Origin: Porticoccaceae bacterium
GTDB taxonomy: Bacteria; Pseudomonadota; Gammaproteobacteria; Pseudomonadales; Porticoccaceae
Length of the DNA: 64,000 nucleotides
Reading direction: 5' to 3'
Assembly: GCA_026005035.1 (NCBI GenBank)
Contig: BPKH01000006.1
Span: forward strand, 112,501-176,500
Numbering within the stretch: the first letter of the stretch is position 1; every line of letters begins with the position of its first letter. Positions 38,014 to 48,197 of the stretch are shown here, piece by piece. Position numbers and translations under genes: made by a program. The notes below the pieces were generated by a model. The model saw only the letters and a program-made list of their open reading frames with translations. It was not told the DNA's origin and did no database searches.

Positions 38014-39012
38014 ATGCAACCGTCAGCCAGCGAATTGCTCACCCCCCGCTCGATCCAGGTCAGCGAACTCGGACCCAATCGCGCCAAAGTGGTCCTCGAG
38101 CCCCTCGAGCGGGGATTCGGACACACCCTCGGCAACGCGCTGCGGCGCATCCTCCTCTCCTCCATGCCCGGTTGCGCCATCACAGAAGTGGAGATCGACG
38201 GCGTCGAACACGAGTACAGCGCCATCGAGGGGGTGCGGGAGGACGTCATCGAAATCCTGCTCAACCTCAAGGGCGTGGCGCTGGTTCTGCACGGCCGCGA
38301 CCAGGCGGAGGTCACCCTGAGTGCGGAGGGGCCGGCGACGGTCACCGCGGGCCAGATCCAGCACGACAGCAGCGTCGAAGTGCGCAACCCGGACCACGTG
38401 ATCGCCCACATCACCGGCAACGGCGCGCTGCGGATGCGCATGAAGGTGGAGCGCGGCCGGGGCTACGTGCCGGCCGACGCCCGGTCGAGCGACGACGACG
38501 AGACCCGCTCCATCGGCCGGCTGCAACTGGACGCCAGCTTCAGCCCCATCCGGCGCGTGGCCTACTCGGTGGAGGCCGCCCGGGTGGAGCAGCGCACCGA
38601 CCTCGACAAGTTGATCATCGAGCTCGAGACCAACGGCACCATCGGCCCCGAGGAGGCGATCCGCCGGGCCGCCACCATCCTCCAGCAGCAGTTGGCGGTG
38701 TTCGTCGACCTGCAGGGGCAGGGAGAGCGCGAGCCCGAGCGCAAGGAGGAGGAGATCGATCCGATCCTCCTGCGGCCGGTGGACGACCTCGAGCTGACCG
38801 TGCGCTCGGCCAACTGTCTCAAGGCCGAAAACATCTACTACATCGGCGACCTGGTGCAGCGCACCGAGGTGGAATTGCTCAAGACGCCCAACCTGGGCAA
38901 GAAGTCGCTCACCGAGATCAAGGACGTGCTCGCCAGCCGCGGCCTGTCCCTCGGCATGCGGCTCGAGAACTGGCCGCCGCCGAGCCTGCGCCGGCGCGAA
39001 GCGGAGCGCTGA
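38014..39012 (+). CDS. rpoA: RNA polymerase alpha subunit
   Basis: The 332-residue protein has an assembly domain ([23 protein letters not shown] near 35) and a C-terminal domain ([27 protein letters not shown]...[13 protein letters not shown]) that binds UP elements and activators. ATG 38014 is preferred to the in-frame GTG two codons upstream because AGGAG overlaps that GTG and is correctly spaced for the ATG. Confidence 0.98.
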   Translation: MQPSASELLTPRSIQVSELGPNRAKVVLEPLERGFGHTLGNALRRILLSSMPGCAITEVEIDGVEHEYSAIEGVREDVIEILLNLKGVALVLHGRDQAEVTLSAEGPATVTAGQIQHDSSVEVRNPDHVIAHITGNGALRMRMKVERGRGYVPADARSSDDDETRSIGRLQLDASFSPIRRVAYSVEAARVEQRTDLDKLIIELETNGTIGPEEAIRRAATILQQQLAVFVDLQGQGEREPERKEEEIDPILLRPVDDLELTVRSANCLKAENIYYIGDLVQRTEVELLKTPNLGKKSLTEIKDVLASRGLSLGMRLENWPPPSLRRREAER

Positions 39013-39052
39013 ATCGGGGTCGTAACCAAGGACATCGTGCGAGGGGATCGCC

Positions 39053-39454
39053 ATGCGCCATCGCCACAGTGGAAGAAAATTCAATCGGACCGGCGCCCAC
39101 CGCCGCGCCCTGTTCCGCAATCTCACCAACGCCCTGGTGGAACGCGAGATCATCCGCACCACCTTGCCCAAGGCGAAGGAATTGCGCTCCTTCGCGGAGC
39201 CTTTGATCACCCTCGCCAAGACCGACAGCGTCGCCAATCGGCGCCTGGCATTCGCCAGGCTCCGGGACAAGCGGGCGGTGGGCAAGCTCTTCTCGGAGCT
39301 CGGCCCCCGCTATCGGGAACGGCCGGGCGGCTATCTGCGGATCCTCAAATGCGGCTACCGGGCAGGGGACAGCGCGCCCATGGCCTACGTCGAGCTGGTG
39401 GACCGCCCCCGCCGTGAGGCCGGAGCGGCGGAGGACGAGGGCGACGAAGCCTGA
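39053..39454 (+). CDS. rplQ: 50S ribosomal protein L17
   Basis: The 133-residue protein begins [21 protein letters not shown]. The acidic tail ([11 protein letters not shown]) is short and species specific. It is the last gene of the alpha operon, followed by a strong terminator. Confidence 0.98.
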   Translation: MRHRHSGRKFNRTGAHRRALFRNLTNALVEREIIRTTLPKAKELRSFAEPLITLAKTDSVANRRLAFARLRDKRAVGKLFSELGPRYRERPGGYLRILKCGYRAGDSAPMAYVELVDRPRREAGAAEDEGDEA

Positions 39455-39476
39455 ACGCCCGCGAGGGCGTCGCCGC

Positions 39477-39510
39477 GCGAGGGCCGGCTCACGCCGGCCC
39501 TCGCCGTTTT
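39477..39510 (+). terminator. Terminator between rplQ and apaH
   Basis: A perfect 12-bp stem (GCGAGGGCCGGC/GCCGGCCCTCGC) with TCAC loop is followed by CG and TTTT. It ends the ribosomal cluster and touches the stop of the convergent apaH. Confidence 0.9.
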
Positions 39511-40328
39511 CAGGGGCGGCAGGGCCCGCAGTCGTGGTGGAGGCGCACGCCGCTTTCCAGGCACAAAAGCCGCAGCCGGCCCCCCCAGACGCAGCCGGTG
39601 TCCAGGGCGATGGCATCCTCCCGGCCCGTTTCCCCCCCCAGGGAGGCCCAGTGGCCGAACAGGATGGGTTGGCCCGCGGTGCGGCGTCCCGGGACCGCAA
39701 ACCAGGGGTAATAGCCCGCAGGCCCCTGGTGGGGTGGTCGCTTGTTGGCCAATTCAAGACGGCCCTCGGCGTCGCAGTAGCGCATCCGCGTCAGGTAGTT
39801 GACGATGCAGCGCAGCCGCTCGGTGCCCTGGAGGTCGTCGCGCCAGCGACGCGGGTGGTCGCCGTACATCTTCGCGAGGAAGCGCGGTGCCCGCTCGGCG
39901 TCGCGCAGCACGGCTTCCACCTCGCCCGCCCGTGCCGCCGCCTCCTCCAGGGTCCACTGGGGGGGAATGCCCGCGTGGACCAGGGTGTGGCGGCCGAGGC
40001 GCAGGAGCAGGGGCCGGCGCTGCAGCCAGTCGAGGAGCTCCTCCCGATCGGGCGCGGTGAGGATTTCGCCCAGGGTGTCCTTCCGGCCCAGGGGGCGACC
40101 GCCGCGGGCCACCGCCAGGAGGTGGAGATCGTGGTTGCCGAGAACGGACTCGAACGCGGCGCCGAGGCTGCGGCAGAAGCGCAGGGTCTCCAGGGAGCGG
40201 GGTCCGCGGTTGACCAGGTCGCCGACCGCGTAGAGCCGGTCGGCGGCGGGATCGAACCGGGCCCGCGCCAACAGGTCCAGCAGGCAGTCGAGGCAGCCCT
40301 GGATGTCGCCGACGACCCAGGTCGCCAC
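39510..40328 (-). CDS. apaH: Bis(5'-nucleosyl)-tetraphosphatase (symmetrical) ApaH
   Basis: The 272-residue metallophosphatase hydrolyses Ap4A to two ADP and can remove Np4 caps from RNA. Metal motifs GDIQGC (7-12), GDLVNRGP near 33, GNHD near 62 and the later HAGIPPQW are present. Last gene of the lptD-surA-pdxA-ksgA-apaG-apaH operon, two bases after apaG. Confidence 0.96.
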   Translation of the reverse strand: MATWVVGDIQGCLDCLLDLLARARFDPAADRLYAVGDLVNRGPRSLETLRFCRSLGAAFESVLGNHDLHLLAVARGGRPLGRKDTLGEILTAPDREELLDWLQRRPLLLRLGRHTLVHAGIPPQWTLEEAAARAGEVEAVLRDAERAPRFLAKMYGDHPRRWRDDLQGTERLRCIVNYLTRMRYCDAEGRLELANKRPPHQGPAGYYPWFAVPGRRTAGQPILFGHWASLGGETGREDAIALDTGCVWGGRLRLLCLESGVRLHHDCGPCRP

Positions 40329-40330
40329 CG

Positions 40331-40702
40331 TCAGTTCACCACGCCGGGGACGGCCAGGCGGAAGGGCGGGATCGGCGCCTCGAAGGGGCGGCCGTCCGCT
40401 CCCACCATCTGGTAACTGCCCTCCATGGTGCCCACCGCGGTTTCCAGGACCGCAAAGCTGGAGTAGCGGAAGCTCTCGCCGGGTGGGATGAGGGGTTTGA
40501 GCCCGACCACCCCCTCGCCCCGCACTTCCCGGCGGCGCCCTTCGCCGTCGGTGATGATCCAGTGGCGGGCGAGGAGTCGCGCCGGCTCTCGCCCCTCGTT
40601 GCGGATGGTGACGTGGTAGGCGAAGGTGTAGCGTCCCGCCGCCGGTTCCGATTGGTCGGGCAGGTATTCGCTCTCCACGGCGACGCGAATGGTGCCTTTC
40701 AT
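40331..40702 (-). CDS. apaG: ApaG domain protein
   Basis: The 123-residue single-domain beta-sandwich protein contains YHVTIRNEGREPARLLARHW and the GVVGLKPLIPPGESFRYSS block. ApaG-like domains bind pyrophosphate-containing nucleotides and are implicated in magnesium/cobalt tolerance. Its start overlaps the ksgA stop by four bases. Confidence 0.95.
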   Translation of the reverse strand: MKGTIRVAVESEYLPDQSEPAAGRYTFAYHVTIRNEGREPARLLARHWIITDGEGRRREVRGEGVVGLKPLIPPGESFRYSSFAVLETAVGTMEGSYQMVGADGRPFEAPIPPFRLAVPGVVN

Positions 40703-41496
40703 GCTGGTTCCCGCTGCTCGGAGATCCAGTTGGCGAGGTGGACGTACTCCTCGACGCTGAGCGTTTCCGGGCGCCTTTCGAGGTCGACGGGAATCGCGCT
40801 CTCCCTCCCGCCGGCCAGCAAGGGCTTGAGGGCGTTGCGCAGCGTCTTGCGGCGGTGTTGAAAGGCGGTCCGCACCAGCGCCGCGAAATCCTCGGGGCGG
40901 CGGGCCGCCAGGGGGCGCGGGCGGGGCTCGAGGCGCACCACCGCCGATTCTACCCGGGGCGGCGGGCGGAAGGCGCCGGCGGGGACGGAAAAGAGGGGCT
41001 TTACCGCGCAGTGGTACTGCACCATCACCGACAGCCTGCCGTAGGCGCGCCCGCCGGGGGGTGCGGCGAGTCGCTCCACCACCTCCCGCTGCAACATGAA
41101 GTGCATGTCGCGGATCAGGGACAGGTGATCCAGCAGGCGAAAGAGGAGTTCGGTGGAAATGTTGTACGGCAGATTGCCGACCACCCGCAGGGGGGCGTCC
41201 CCCTGCAGGGAGCCCCAGGGGAAGCGCAAGGCGTCGGCGCAGTGGAGGACGAAGCTGGGGTGGCCGGTGAACCGCTCGCCGAGCAAGCGCGCCAGATCCC
41301 GGTCGATCTCCACGGCGTGTAGTCGGCGACAGCGCTCGAGGAGCGGCGCGGTGAGCACGCCGGTGCCGGGTCCGATTTCGACGAGCACGTCTTCCCCGGC
41401 CGGGGCGATGGCGGCGAGCAGCTGCCCGACCACCCGGGGATCGGACAGAAAGTGTTGGCCGAAGCGCTTGCGCGGCCGGTGGCGGACCTCGCTCAT
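40699..41496 (-). CDS. rsmA: 16S rRNA dimethyladenosine transferase RsmA/KsgA
   Basis: The 265-residue methyltransferase dimethylates two adjacent adenines near the 3' end of 16S r[15 protein letters not shown] begins the fold, [10 protein letters not shown] (41-50) binds SAM, and NLPYNIS near 109 is the catalytic motif. ATG overlaps the pdxA stop by four bases. Confidence 0.97.
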   Translation of the reverse strand: MSEVRHRPRKRFGQHFLSDPRVVGQLLAAIAPAGEDVLVEIGPGTGVLTAPLLERCRRLHAVEIDRDLARLLGERFTGHPSFVLHCADALRFPWGSLQGDAPLRVVGNLPYNISTELLFRLLDHLSLIRDMHFMLQREVVERLAAPPGGRAYGRLSVMVQYHCAVKPLFSVPAGAFRPPPRVESAVVRLEPRPRPLAARRPEDFAALVRTAFQHRRKTLRNALKPLLAGGRESAIPVDLERRPETLSVEEYVHLANWISEQREPA

Positions 41497-42464
41497 GGCG
41501 CCAGGCCGGCGAGGTGGGCGGCGAGCCGGACCGCCTCGCGCAGGCTGCCGGAATCGGCCTTGCCGGTGCCGGCGAGATCCAGGGCGGTGCCGTGATCCAC
41601 GGAGGTCCGCACCAGGGGCAGACCCAGGGTGATGTTGACGGCGCGGCCGAAGCCGCGGTTTTTCAGCACCGGCAGCCCCTGGTCGTGATACATGGCCAAC
41701 ACCGCATCGCCTTGGGCAAGGACCGCGGGGGTGAAGGCGGTGTCGGCGGGCAGCGGCCCGCGGGCGTCGATCCCCCGGGCGCGGGCGCGCGCCAAAGCGG
41801 GACCGATCACCTCGAGCTCCTCCCGGCCCAGATGGCCTCCCTCGCCGGCGTGGGGGTTGAGGCCGAGCACCAGGATGCGCGGTTGGGGGAGGCCGAAGCG
41901 CCCCCGCAGATCGCCGTGGAGGATCGCCAAGACCTCGTCCAGGAGCTCCGGGGTGAGGGCGTCGGGCACCGCCCGCAGGGGAAGGTGGGTGGTGGCGAGC
42001 GCCACCCGCAGCTCCGCCGCCGCCAGCATCATCACCACCCGCCGGGTGCCCGTGCATTGCGCGAGGAACTCGGTGTGGCCGGTGAAGGGCACTCCCGCTT
42101 CGTTGATCACCCCCTTGTGGAGGGGGCCGGTCACCAGCGCCGCCCGCCGGCCGCGCAGGCAGTCTTCGACCGCCTGCTCGAGGGCCGCGAGCAGGGCGCG
42201 CGCGTTGCGCGGATCGGGTTGCCCCGGCGGCGGCACCGCCGCCAGGGGCACCGGCGAGACGGCCAGCTCGCCGCCCGGCAGGGGCCGCCCCTGGGGCTCG
42301 CGCAGCCGCAGGGACAGGCCGAGGCGGCGGGCGCGATCCTCGAGCAGGTGGGGATCGGCGTACGCCACCAGCTCCCAGGGCCAGGGCGCCTGGGCGAGGG
42401 CCACCAGGAGGTCGGGGCCGATGCCGGCCGGCTCCCCGGGGGTGACGGCCAGGGCGGGGATCAG
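41493..42464 (-). CDS. pdxA: 4-hydroxythreonine-4-phosphate dehydrogenase PdxA
   Basis: The 323-residue protein performs an NAD-dependent step of the DXP-dependent pyridoxal phosphate pathway. [11 protein letters not shown] occurs immediately after the start; [19 protein letters not shown] and [11 protein letters not shown] follow. No ATG or GTG can include the essential N-terminal motif, so translation most likely begins at CTG (42464), whose TGA overlap with the surA stop suggests translational coupling. Its substrate pathway shares DXP with the dxs product encoded at 50346. Confidence 0.93.
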   Translation of the reverse strand: MIPALAVTPGEPAGIGPDLLVALAQAPWPWELVAYADPHLLEDRARRLGLSLRLREPQGRPLPGGELAVSPVPLAAVPPPGQPDPRNARALLAALEQAVEDCLRGRRAALVTGPLHKGVINEAGVPFTGHTEFLAQCTGTRRVVMMLAAAELRVALATTHLPLRAVPDALTPELLDEVLAILHGDLRGRFGLPQPRILVLGLNPHAGEGGHLGREELEVIGPALARARARGIDARGPLPADTAFTPAVLAQGDAVLAMYHDQGLPVLKNRGFGRAVNITLGLPLVRTSVDHGTALDLAGTGKADSGSLREAVRLAAHLAGLAP

Positions 42465-43738
42465 AGCTTGATCTCCACGTAGGCGCGATCCCGGATCTCG
42501 CGCAGCCACAGTTGCAGCTCCTCCTCGTACTTGCGACTGCGCAGGATCGCCTCGGCGCGGGCGCGGCGGAGCTCTTCCGTGAAATCCTGGTTGCGCCGCT
42601 CGGTCACCTGGACGATGTGCCAACCGAATCGGGTGCGGAAAGGATCGGAGACCGCGCCCAGGGGCAACTCCTCCACCACCCGCTCGAACTCGGGCACGAA
42701 CTTGCCGGGAAAGGACCACCCCAGCTCACCGCCGCTCCTCGCCGAGCCGAGATCCTCCGAATACTGTTTCGCCAGGGCGGCGAAATCCTCGCCGGCGCGG
42801 ATCCGCCGGGCGAGCTCGGCCAGCTCCCGGCGCGTCGCCTCGTCGTCCCGGATCTCGTTGGGCTTGAGCAGGATGTGCCGGACGAAGCTCTGGGTGATCA
42901 CTTGGGCCTCGCCGCCGCGCCGCTCGTAGAGCTTGAGGATGTGCACCCCGGCATCGGAGCGCACCGGCTCCGAGACCTGGCCCGGAGCGAGCGCCTCCAC
43001 CACCGGAATGAACAGGGCGGGCAATTGGGCGAGGCGCCGCCAGCCGAGGTCGCCCCCTTCGAGCGCGCTCTGGTCGGCGGAGTGGGCGATGGCCAACTGG
43101 CGGAAATCGGCGCCCGCGCGCAGCTCAGCAATGAGCTCGCGGGCCTTGGCCAGCGTTCGCTCCACCTCGTCGGGTGGGGCGTTGGCCGGCAGGGGCAGGA
43201 GGATGTGTCCCAGGTGGACCTCCGGGGAATCCCACAGGCGGCCCTCCTCGGAGGCGAGAAAATTGTCGATCTCCTGCTCGGTCACCTGGATGCGCCGGTT
43301 GACCTGGACCTGCTGCAGGCGGGTGAGCATCAGCTCGGTCAACAGCTGCTCCCGGATCGCCTCCTCGGACATCCCCTCGGCGCGGGCCCGGGCGAGAAAG
43401 GCCTCGGTGGAGGGAAAGCCCTGGCTGCGCGCCACCTCAGCGAGCGCCTGGTCGAGCTCCGCGTCCGAGATGCGGATCCCGGCGCGCACCGCCATGGCCA
43501 GCTGGATCCGCTCGAGGATGAGCCGCTCCAGGACCTGGGGCGCCAACACTTCGCGGGGCGGCGGCTCGGCGCCCGACTGGCGGATGCGGGCCTCGATGGT
43601 GGCGAGCCGCTCCTCGAGCTCGCTGGCCATCACCACGTCGTCGTCGACCACCGCCACGATGCGGTCGAGGAGCTGCGCCGCGGCGGAGGGGGCGAGAAGG
43701 CCGGGGAGGAAGAGCAGGAGGGCCAAGAGGGCGCGCAT
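42461..43738 (-). CDS. surA: Periplasmic chaperone/peptidyl-prolyl isomerase SurA
   Basis: The 425-residue protein has a cleavable signal ([18 protein letters not shown]), the SurA N-domain starting [14 protein letters not shown], and two parvulin domains (about 165-270, [14 protein letters not shown], and 275-380, [17 protein letters not shown]). It escorts beta-barrel proteins such as LptD, encoded three bases upstream in the same operon. Confidence 0.97.
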   Translation of the reverse strand: MRALLALLLFLPGLLAPSAAAQLLDRIVAVVDDDVVMASELEERLATIEARIRQSGAEPPPREVLAPQVLERLILERIQLAMAVRAGIRISDAELDQALAEVARSQGFPSTEAFLARARAEGMSEEAIREQLLTELMLTRLQQVQVNRRIQVTEQEIDNFLASEEGRLWDSPEVHLGHILLPLPANAPPDEVERTLAKARELIAELRAGADFRQLAIAHSADQSALEGGDLGWRRLAQLPALFIPVVEALAPGQVSEPVRSDAGVHILKLYERRGGEAQVITQSFVRHILLKPNEIRDDEATRRELAELARRIRAGEDFAALAKQYSEDLGSARSGGELGWSFPGKFVPEFERVVEELPLGAVSDPFRTRFGWHIVQVTERRNQDFTEELRRARAEAILRSRKYEEELQLWLREIRDRAYVEIKL

Positions 43739-43741
43739 GGT

Positions 43742-46264
43742 TCAATCATCCCGTTCGCGATAGCCGTAAATGCCATCCCGCAGGATGCTCGCCACCCGGT
43801 TGCCGGTGCCGGCGAGCCCGCGGAGTTGAATTTCGAAAAAGACGCCGTTGTTGTGTTTGAGGTCGCCCGCGCCGGGAACCAAGAGGTCGTTGCGATCCAC
43901 CCAGCGGCGGGCGATCAGGGCCACGCGGAAGCAGCACCCAGTGTATTCGACGCCGGCGAACACCTCGAGTTCCTGGTCGCTGTTGAGGTCGTAGTTGTAG
44001 CGCCCGAGCAGCGCCCAGGAGGTGCCGATCGGTTGCACCAGCGAGAGGTCCACCTGGTCGATGTCGGCTCGCAAGGGGGAGTCGCCGCCGAAGGCGAGGG
44101 TGGTGCGGCGGGTGTAGCGGTAGCCCAAATTGTACAGGGTGCCGGCGCCGTCGTCGTAGTGCAGGCCGATGCTGCCCTTGTTGATCCGATCACCGTCGTC
44201 GCTGGCGATCAGGTCGGACTGCAGTCGCCAGTTCGGCGCCACCTGCCCCGACAGCTCCGCGGCGATGTCGGACGATTCGCGCTCGAGCTCCGCCGGCCCG
44301 GCGAAGAGGGTCACCCGGCGATCGTCCAGGTAGCGGCTCTGCCCGATGCTCGCCCGCAACCGCTCCACCCCGCTCGAGGGGTCCAGCAGGCGGGTGGTGA
44401 GCCCGAGGGTCACCTTGTGGGTGTCGCCGATCCGATCGGCGCCGGAGAAGCGGTCCTCCCGGAACAACTGGGCGTAGCTGAAGGTCAGCTCCGAGGTGTC
44501 GAAGGCGGGGATGTCGTCCTGGCGCTCGAAGGGAGCGTGGACGTAGAACAACCGCGGCTCCAGGGTTTGAAGCCAACCCTCTCCCCAGCCGCGCTCGAAA
44601 AAGAGCCCGGCGTCCGCCGACACCACGGGGACCAGCACGCGGGGGTTCTCGTCGCGGTGGCCGGCGAGGGGGTCGTCGAGGCGGTAGGCGAGCTGCTTGG
44701 CAGTGAAGCGGGGGCGAAAGAAGCCGAACGCCCACTGCCGATCCCAGGTGAGGGACCAGTCGGCGCGCAGGCGCTGACCGGTGATCGCGGTGCCCCGCAC
44801 GTCCCGGGTCAGCGCCGTGCCGCTGCCGGGTCGATCGTCCTCCGGGTGATCGAAGAAGGTGTAGTGCTGGCGCAGCTCGACGAGGAGATCGGTGTCTCCC
44901 AGGCGCCAGGCGCCGTTGGCCTCGATGCGCGGCAGTTGGCGGTACTGTTCGAGCCCGCCCAGGATCAACGTCTCGAATCGCTGGGCGCGCAGCGCCAGGT
45001 CCCAGTGGGCCCACCGGTAGCCGAACGCCAGTTCCTGGTTGAGGTGGCTCGCGCTCGACACCGCCAGCGAGGCGCTGTCGATGTCGCGGAAGTAGTCGGG
45101 ATCGCTCACGTCGGTGTAATCGAGCCGGGTCCACCAGGGCCGCCCCGCGCCGCCGCGGTGGTCCAGGTGCGCCGTCCAGCGCTCGCGCCCGCGCGTGCTG
45201 CGGTCGTTGTTGCGACCCCCCCGGTCGTCGGGCAACCAGCCCCCGGAAAGGACCGTGTAGGTGGTCGGCGAGAGGTGGCGGAACTCTGCCTCCGCCATGG
45301 CGCCGCGCTCCTGGATGAGGCGCGGCGTGAGGGTGGCGTCGTAGTTGGGAGCGAGGTTCAGGTAGATCGGCTGGGCGTAATCGAGGCCGTTGTCGTTGCC
45401 GGTGAGGATGCTCGGAAAGAGCAACCCCGTGGCGCGCCGGTCGGAGACGGGAAAGCGGATCCAGGGGGCGTAGAGGATCGGCACCTCGCCCACCTCGAGG
45501 CGCACCCCGCGGGCGGTGGCCATGAGCGTCTCGGTGTCGATCTCCACTTCGCGGGCGCGCAGAAACCAGGTCTCGCGGCCCGGTTCGCAGGTGGTGTAGC
45601 GGCCCTCCACCACCCGCAGCACTTCGCTCCCGCCGGGGCGCTCGAGGAGGGCCGCCTCGCCGCGGCTGCCCGATTCGTGGAAGACGAAGGACACCCCTTG
45701 GGCCGCCAAGCCCCGCGCCGCCAGGTCCACTTCCGCCTCCCGGGCGACCAGCAGAAACCCCGGTTCTCGATAGGTAACCTGCCCCTCTAGGTGGACGCGC
45801 CGCCGGGCGCGGTCGACGGTAGCCAGATCGCTGCGCATCTGGCGGAAGCCTTGGAAGGCCTGAACCTCGCCGCGCAGGATCGCCACCCCGCCGCGCGCTT
45901 CACTCTCGTCGGCACTCACCCGAAGCGGGGCCTCTTCGGGGGGGCGGTCGGCGTCCGGATGGGTCCGGGGCGGCTCCAGGTAGCGACCCCGGCAACTGGC
46001 CCGCAGTCCAGAGCGGAGCTCCGGCGGCAGTTGCTCCGCGGGCACCCAATCGAGGGGAGTGGCCGGAGCCACCCGGGCTGGCTGTTCCCCCGCCAGAGCG
46101 GCGCGGGCGGTTGGGGTGGGGGCAGTCGCCGGCGCGCACAGCCATTCCCCCGCCTCGCTCACGCGGCAGTTCCAGTTTTCGCTCGCGCCCCCTGGGGTGG
46201 CCGTCATCAGGGAGATCAGGGCGAGGCAGATCGGAGCCCACGGGGGGCGGGGCGGGGCGCGCAT
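43742..46264 (-). CDS. lptD: LPS-assembly protein LptD
   Basis: The 840-residue outer-membrane beta-barrel inserts LPS at the cell surface. A signal peptide (to about residue 27) is followed by Cys-containing NWNCRVSEAGEWLC, the OstA/LptA-like jelly roll (ADESEARGGVAILRGEVQAF...) and the long barrel. The tandem Cys pair near the C-terminus (TGCCFRVAL) matches the disulfide partner of E. coli LptD. First gene of the operon, divergent from amgK. Confidence 0.96.
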   Translation of the reverse strand: MRAPPRPPWAPICLALISLMTATPGGASENWNCRVSEAGEWLCAPATAPTPTARAALAGEQPARVAPATPLDWVPAEQLPPELRSGLRASCRGRYLEPPRTHPDADRPPEEAPLRVSADESEARGGVAILRGEVQAFQGFRQMRSDLATVDRARRRVHLEGQVTYREPGFLLVAREAEVDLAARGLAAQGVSFVFHESGSRGEAALLERPGGSEVLRVVEGRYTTCEPGRETWFLRAREVEIDTETLMATARGVRLEVGEVPILYAPWIRFPVSDRRATGLLFPSILTGNDNGLDYAQPIYLNLAPNYDATLTPRLIQERGAMAEAEFRHLSPTTYTVLSGGWLPDDRGGRNNDRSTRGRERWTAHLDHRGGAGRPWWTRLDYTDVSDPDYFRDIDSASLAVSSASHLNQELAFGYRWAHWDLALRAQRFETLILGGLEQYRQLPRIEANGAWRLGDTDLLVELRQHYTFFDHPEDDRPGSGTALTRDVRGTAITGQRLRADWSLTWDRQWAFGFFRPRFTAKQLAYRLDDPLAGHRDENPRVLVPVVSADAGLFFERGWGEGWLQTLEPRLFYVHAPFERQDDIPAFDTSELTFSYAQLFREDRFSGADRIGDTHKVTLGLTTRLLDPSSGVERLRASIGQSRYLDDRRVTLFAGPAELERESSDIAAELSGQVAPNWRLQSDLIASDDGDRINKGSIGLHYDDGAGTLYNLGYRYTRRTTLAFGGDSPLRADIDQVDLSLVQPIGTSWALLGRYNYDLNSDQELEVFAGVEYTGCCFRVALIARRWVDRNDLLVPGAGDLKHNNGVFFEIQLRGLAGTGNRVASILRDGIYGYRERDD

Positions 46265-46303
46265 GGAGGCAGGAAGAGCTGTCCGTTGGCCGCTCGGGGG
46301 GGC

Positions 46304-46309
46304 ATTCTA
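46304..46309 (-). promoter_or_regulatory. Candidate -10 of the lptD operon
   Basis: TAGAAT on the minus strand lies 40 bases before lptD ATG. The matching -35 is poor. Confidence 0.35.
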
Positions 46310-46339
46310 ACAAACCCGCCACCGCCGTTCCCCTGGCGC

Positions 46340-46345
46340 TAGAAT
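46340..46345 (+). promoter_or_regulatory. Candidate -10 of the amgK operon
   Basis: TAGAAT lies 24 bases before the amgK ATG, with GGAGGAGG as RBS between. The -35 region is weak. The two divergent -10 boxes are about 30 bp apart. Confidence 0.4.
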
Positions 46346-46368
46346 GGGCCGATCCCGGGAGGAGGGTC

Positions 46369-47403
46369 ATGGATCGCGCCGCTGAACTCGCCGCCTGGTG
46401 CCGCGCCTTCCTACCCGCCTGGGCGGCGGGGGAGCCCGACTGCACCCTCATCCCCTTGCCCGGCGATGCCGGCTTCCGCCGCTACTTCCGCCTTGCCACC
46501 CGGCCCTCCCTGATCGCGGTGTTGGCGCCGCCGGAGCGCGCGGAGCTCGCCGCCTTCGTGGCCAAGGGCGCGGCCCTGGCGGCGGGAGGGGTGCGCGTGC
46601 CGCGGCTGTGGGCGGTGGACTTTCGCCGCGGGTTTCTGCTCCTCGAGGATCTGGGTGAGGAGGACCTGCTCACGCGGCTCGAGAGGGAGGAACCCGAGCC
46701 GCTTTACGATCTCGCCGAGGAAGCGCTCCAGCGCATCCAGGCCCTCTCGCCCGACGCGGGGGTCTTCCCTCCCTACGACCGCGCCGCTCTGGTCGCCGAA
46801 CTGGACCTCTTTCCGCGCTGGTTTTTGGGGCGGTTGCTCGACCTGCGGCTCGGCGAAGGGGAGGCGCGCCTGCTGGGGGAGACCTTCGCGCTCCTGGTGC
46901 GAGAGGCGCTGAGCCAGCCCCGGGTGGTGGTGCACCGCGATTTTCACTCGCGCAATCTCCTCCTCGACGCCGAAGGCCGCCTCGGCGTGGTCGACTACCA
47001 AGATGCGGTGGTGGGACCGGTGACCTACGATCTGGTCTCGCTGTGGCGCGATTGCTATATTCGGTGGCCCCGCGAGCTCGTGTGGCGGCGGGTGGAGCGG
47101 TTTTTCGAGGGGCGGCTGGGGCGGTCCGCCGGCAGCGGGGTGAGTGGGGAGCTGCGCCGGCGCTGGTTCGACCTGATGGGCCTGCAGCGCCACCTCAAGG
47201 TGCTCGGGATTTTCGCCCGCCTGTGGCTGCGGGACGGCAAGCCCCGCTACCTGGACGACCTGCCGCTGGTGTTGCGCTACGTCCTGGAGGTGAGCGGCGA
47301 GTATCCCGAGCTCGGGCCTTTCCACCGCTGGTTGCTGGAGCGGGTGGTGCCGGCGCTGCCGGCCCAGCCGTGGTACCGGGACTGGCAGACGGCAGGAGAA
47401 TGA
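46369..47403 (+). CDS. amgK: N-acetylmuramate/N-acetylglucosamine kinase AmgK
   Basis: The 344-residue aminoglycoside-phosphotransferase-fold kinase has catalytic loop HRDFHSRN (about 189-196), the metal-binding VVDYQDAVVGPVTYDL and the N-terminal LPGDAGFRRYFR typical of AmgK. It phosphorylates C1 of MurNAc released from cell-wall turnover. murU follows five bases later, which fixes the assignment. Together they bypass de novo UDP-MurNAc synthesis, the step blocked by fosfomycin. Confidence 0.9.
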   Translation: MDRAAELAAWCRAFLPAWAAGEPDCTLIPLPGDAGFRRYFRLATRPSLIAVLAPPERAELAAFVAKGAALAAGGVRVPRLWAVDFRRGFLLLEDLGEEDLLTRLEREEPEPLYDLAEEALQRIQALSPDAGVFPPYDRAALVAELDLFPRWFLGRLLDLRLGEGEARLLGETFALLVREALSQPRVVVHRDFHSRNLLLDAEGRLGVVDYQDAVVGPVTYDLVSLWRDCYIRWPRELVWRRVERFFEGRLGRSAGSGVSGELRRRWFDLMGLQRHLKVLGIFARLWLRDGKPRYLDDLPLVLRYVLEVSGEYPELGPFHRWLLERVVPALPAQPWYRDWQTAGE

Positions 47404-47407
47404 ACCG

Positions 47408-48139
47408 ATGCGCGCGATGATCCTCGCAGCCGGTCGCGGCGAGCGCCTGCGCCCCCTCACCGAGTCGACGCCGAAGCCCCTCCTGGCGGCGGGCGGCAAG
47501 CCCTTGATCCAGTACCACCTGGAGCGCCTCGCGGCCGCGGGCGTGCGCCAGGTGGTGATCAACGTCTCCTGGCTGGGCGAGCAGATCGAAGCCTTCGTGG
47601 GCGACGGCGGGCGCTTCGGCCTCGAGGTCTTCTGGTCCCGGGAGAGCGAGCCCCTGGAGACGGGTGGTGGCATCCGCCGCGCGCTGCCGCTGCTCGGCCC
47701 CGAGCCCTTCCTGGTGGTCAACGGCGACGTCTGGACCGACTATCCCTTCGCCGAGCTGGTGGCGCGCCCGCTGCCCGAGGCCTTCGACGCCCACCTGGTG
47801 CTGGTGCCCAATCCCCCCTTCAAGCTGCAGGGCGATTTCGACCTGGTGGACGACCTCGTCGCCTTCCCGGAAGGGGAAGGGGGCGCCGCCTTCACCTACA
47901 GCGGGATCGGCGTTTTTCGGCCGGAGGTGTTCGCATTGTTTCCCGCGGCGTCCGAGCGCTTCCCCCTGCGCGACGCCCTGGCGACGAGCGTGCGCGCCCG
48001 GGCGGTCTCGGGGGAGCTCTTCCGCGGCCGCTGGTGGGACGTGGGCACGCCCCAGCGGCTGGAGCTCCTCAACCTGGTTCTCGCCGGCAAACCCATCCCC
48101 CCCTCGCGCAAGCCCCGGGTGCGCGCCCTCGGGGCCTGA
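47408..48139 (+). CDS. murU: N-acetylmuramate alpha-1-phosphate uridylyltransferase MurU
   Basis: The 243-residue nucleotidyltransferase has the signature ILAAGRGERLRPLTESTPKP, the KPL lysine, NGDVW near 104 (metal aspartate) and the short C-terminus typical of MurU compared with GlmU or RmlA. It makes UDP-MurNAc from MurNAc-1-phosphate supplied by the AmgK route. Confidence 0.92.
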   Translation: MRAMILAAGRGERLRPLTESTPKPLLAAGGKPLIQYHLERLAAAGVRQVVINVSWLGEQIEAFVGDGGRFGLEVFWSRESEPLETGGGIRRALPLLGPEPFLVVNGDVWTDYPFAELVARPLPEAFDAHLVLVPNPPFKLQGDFDLVDDLVAFPEGEGGAAFTYSGIGVFRPEVFALFPAASERFPLRDALATSVRARAVSGELFRGRWWDVGTPQRLELLNLVLAGKPIPPSRKPRVRALGA

Positions 48140-48197
48140 CGGCGGCAGGGCCGTGGCGTACAATGGCGCGCCGTTTGCCCCACACCGGGAATCCGCC

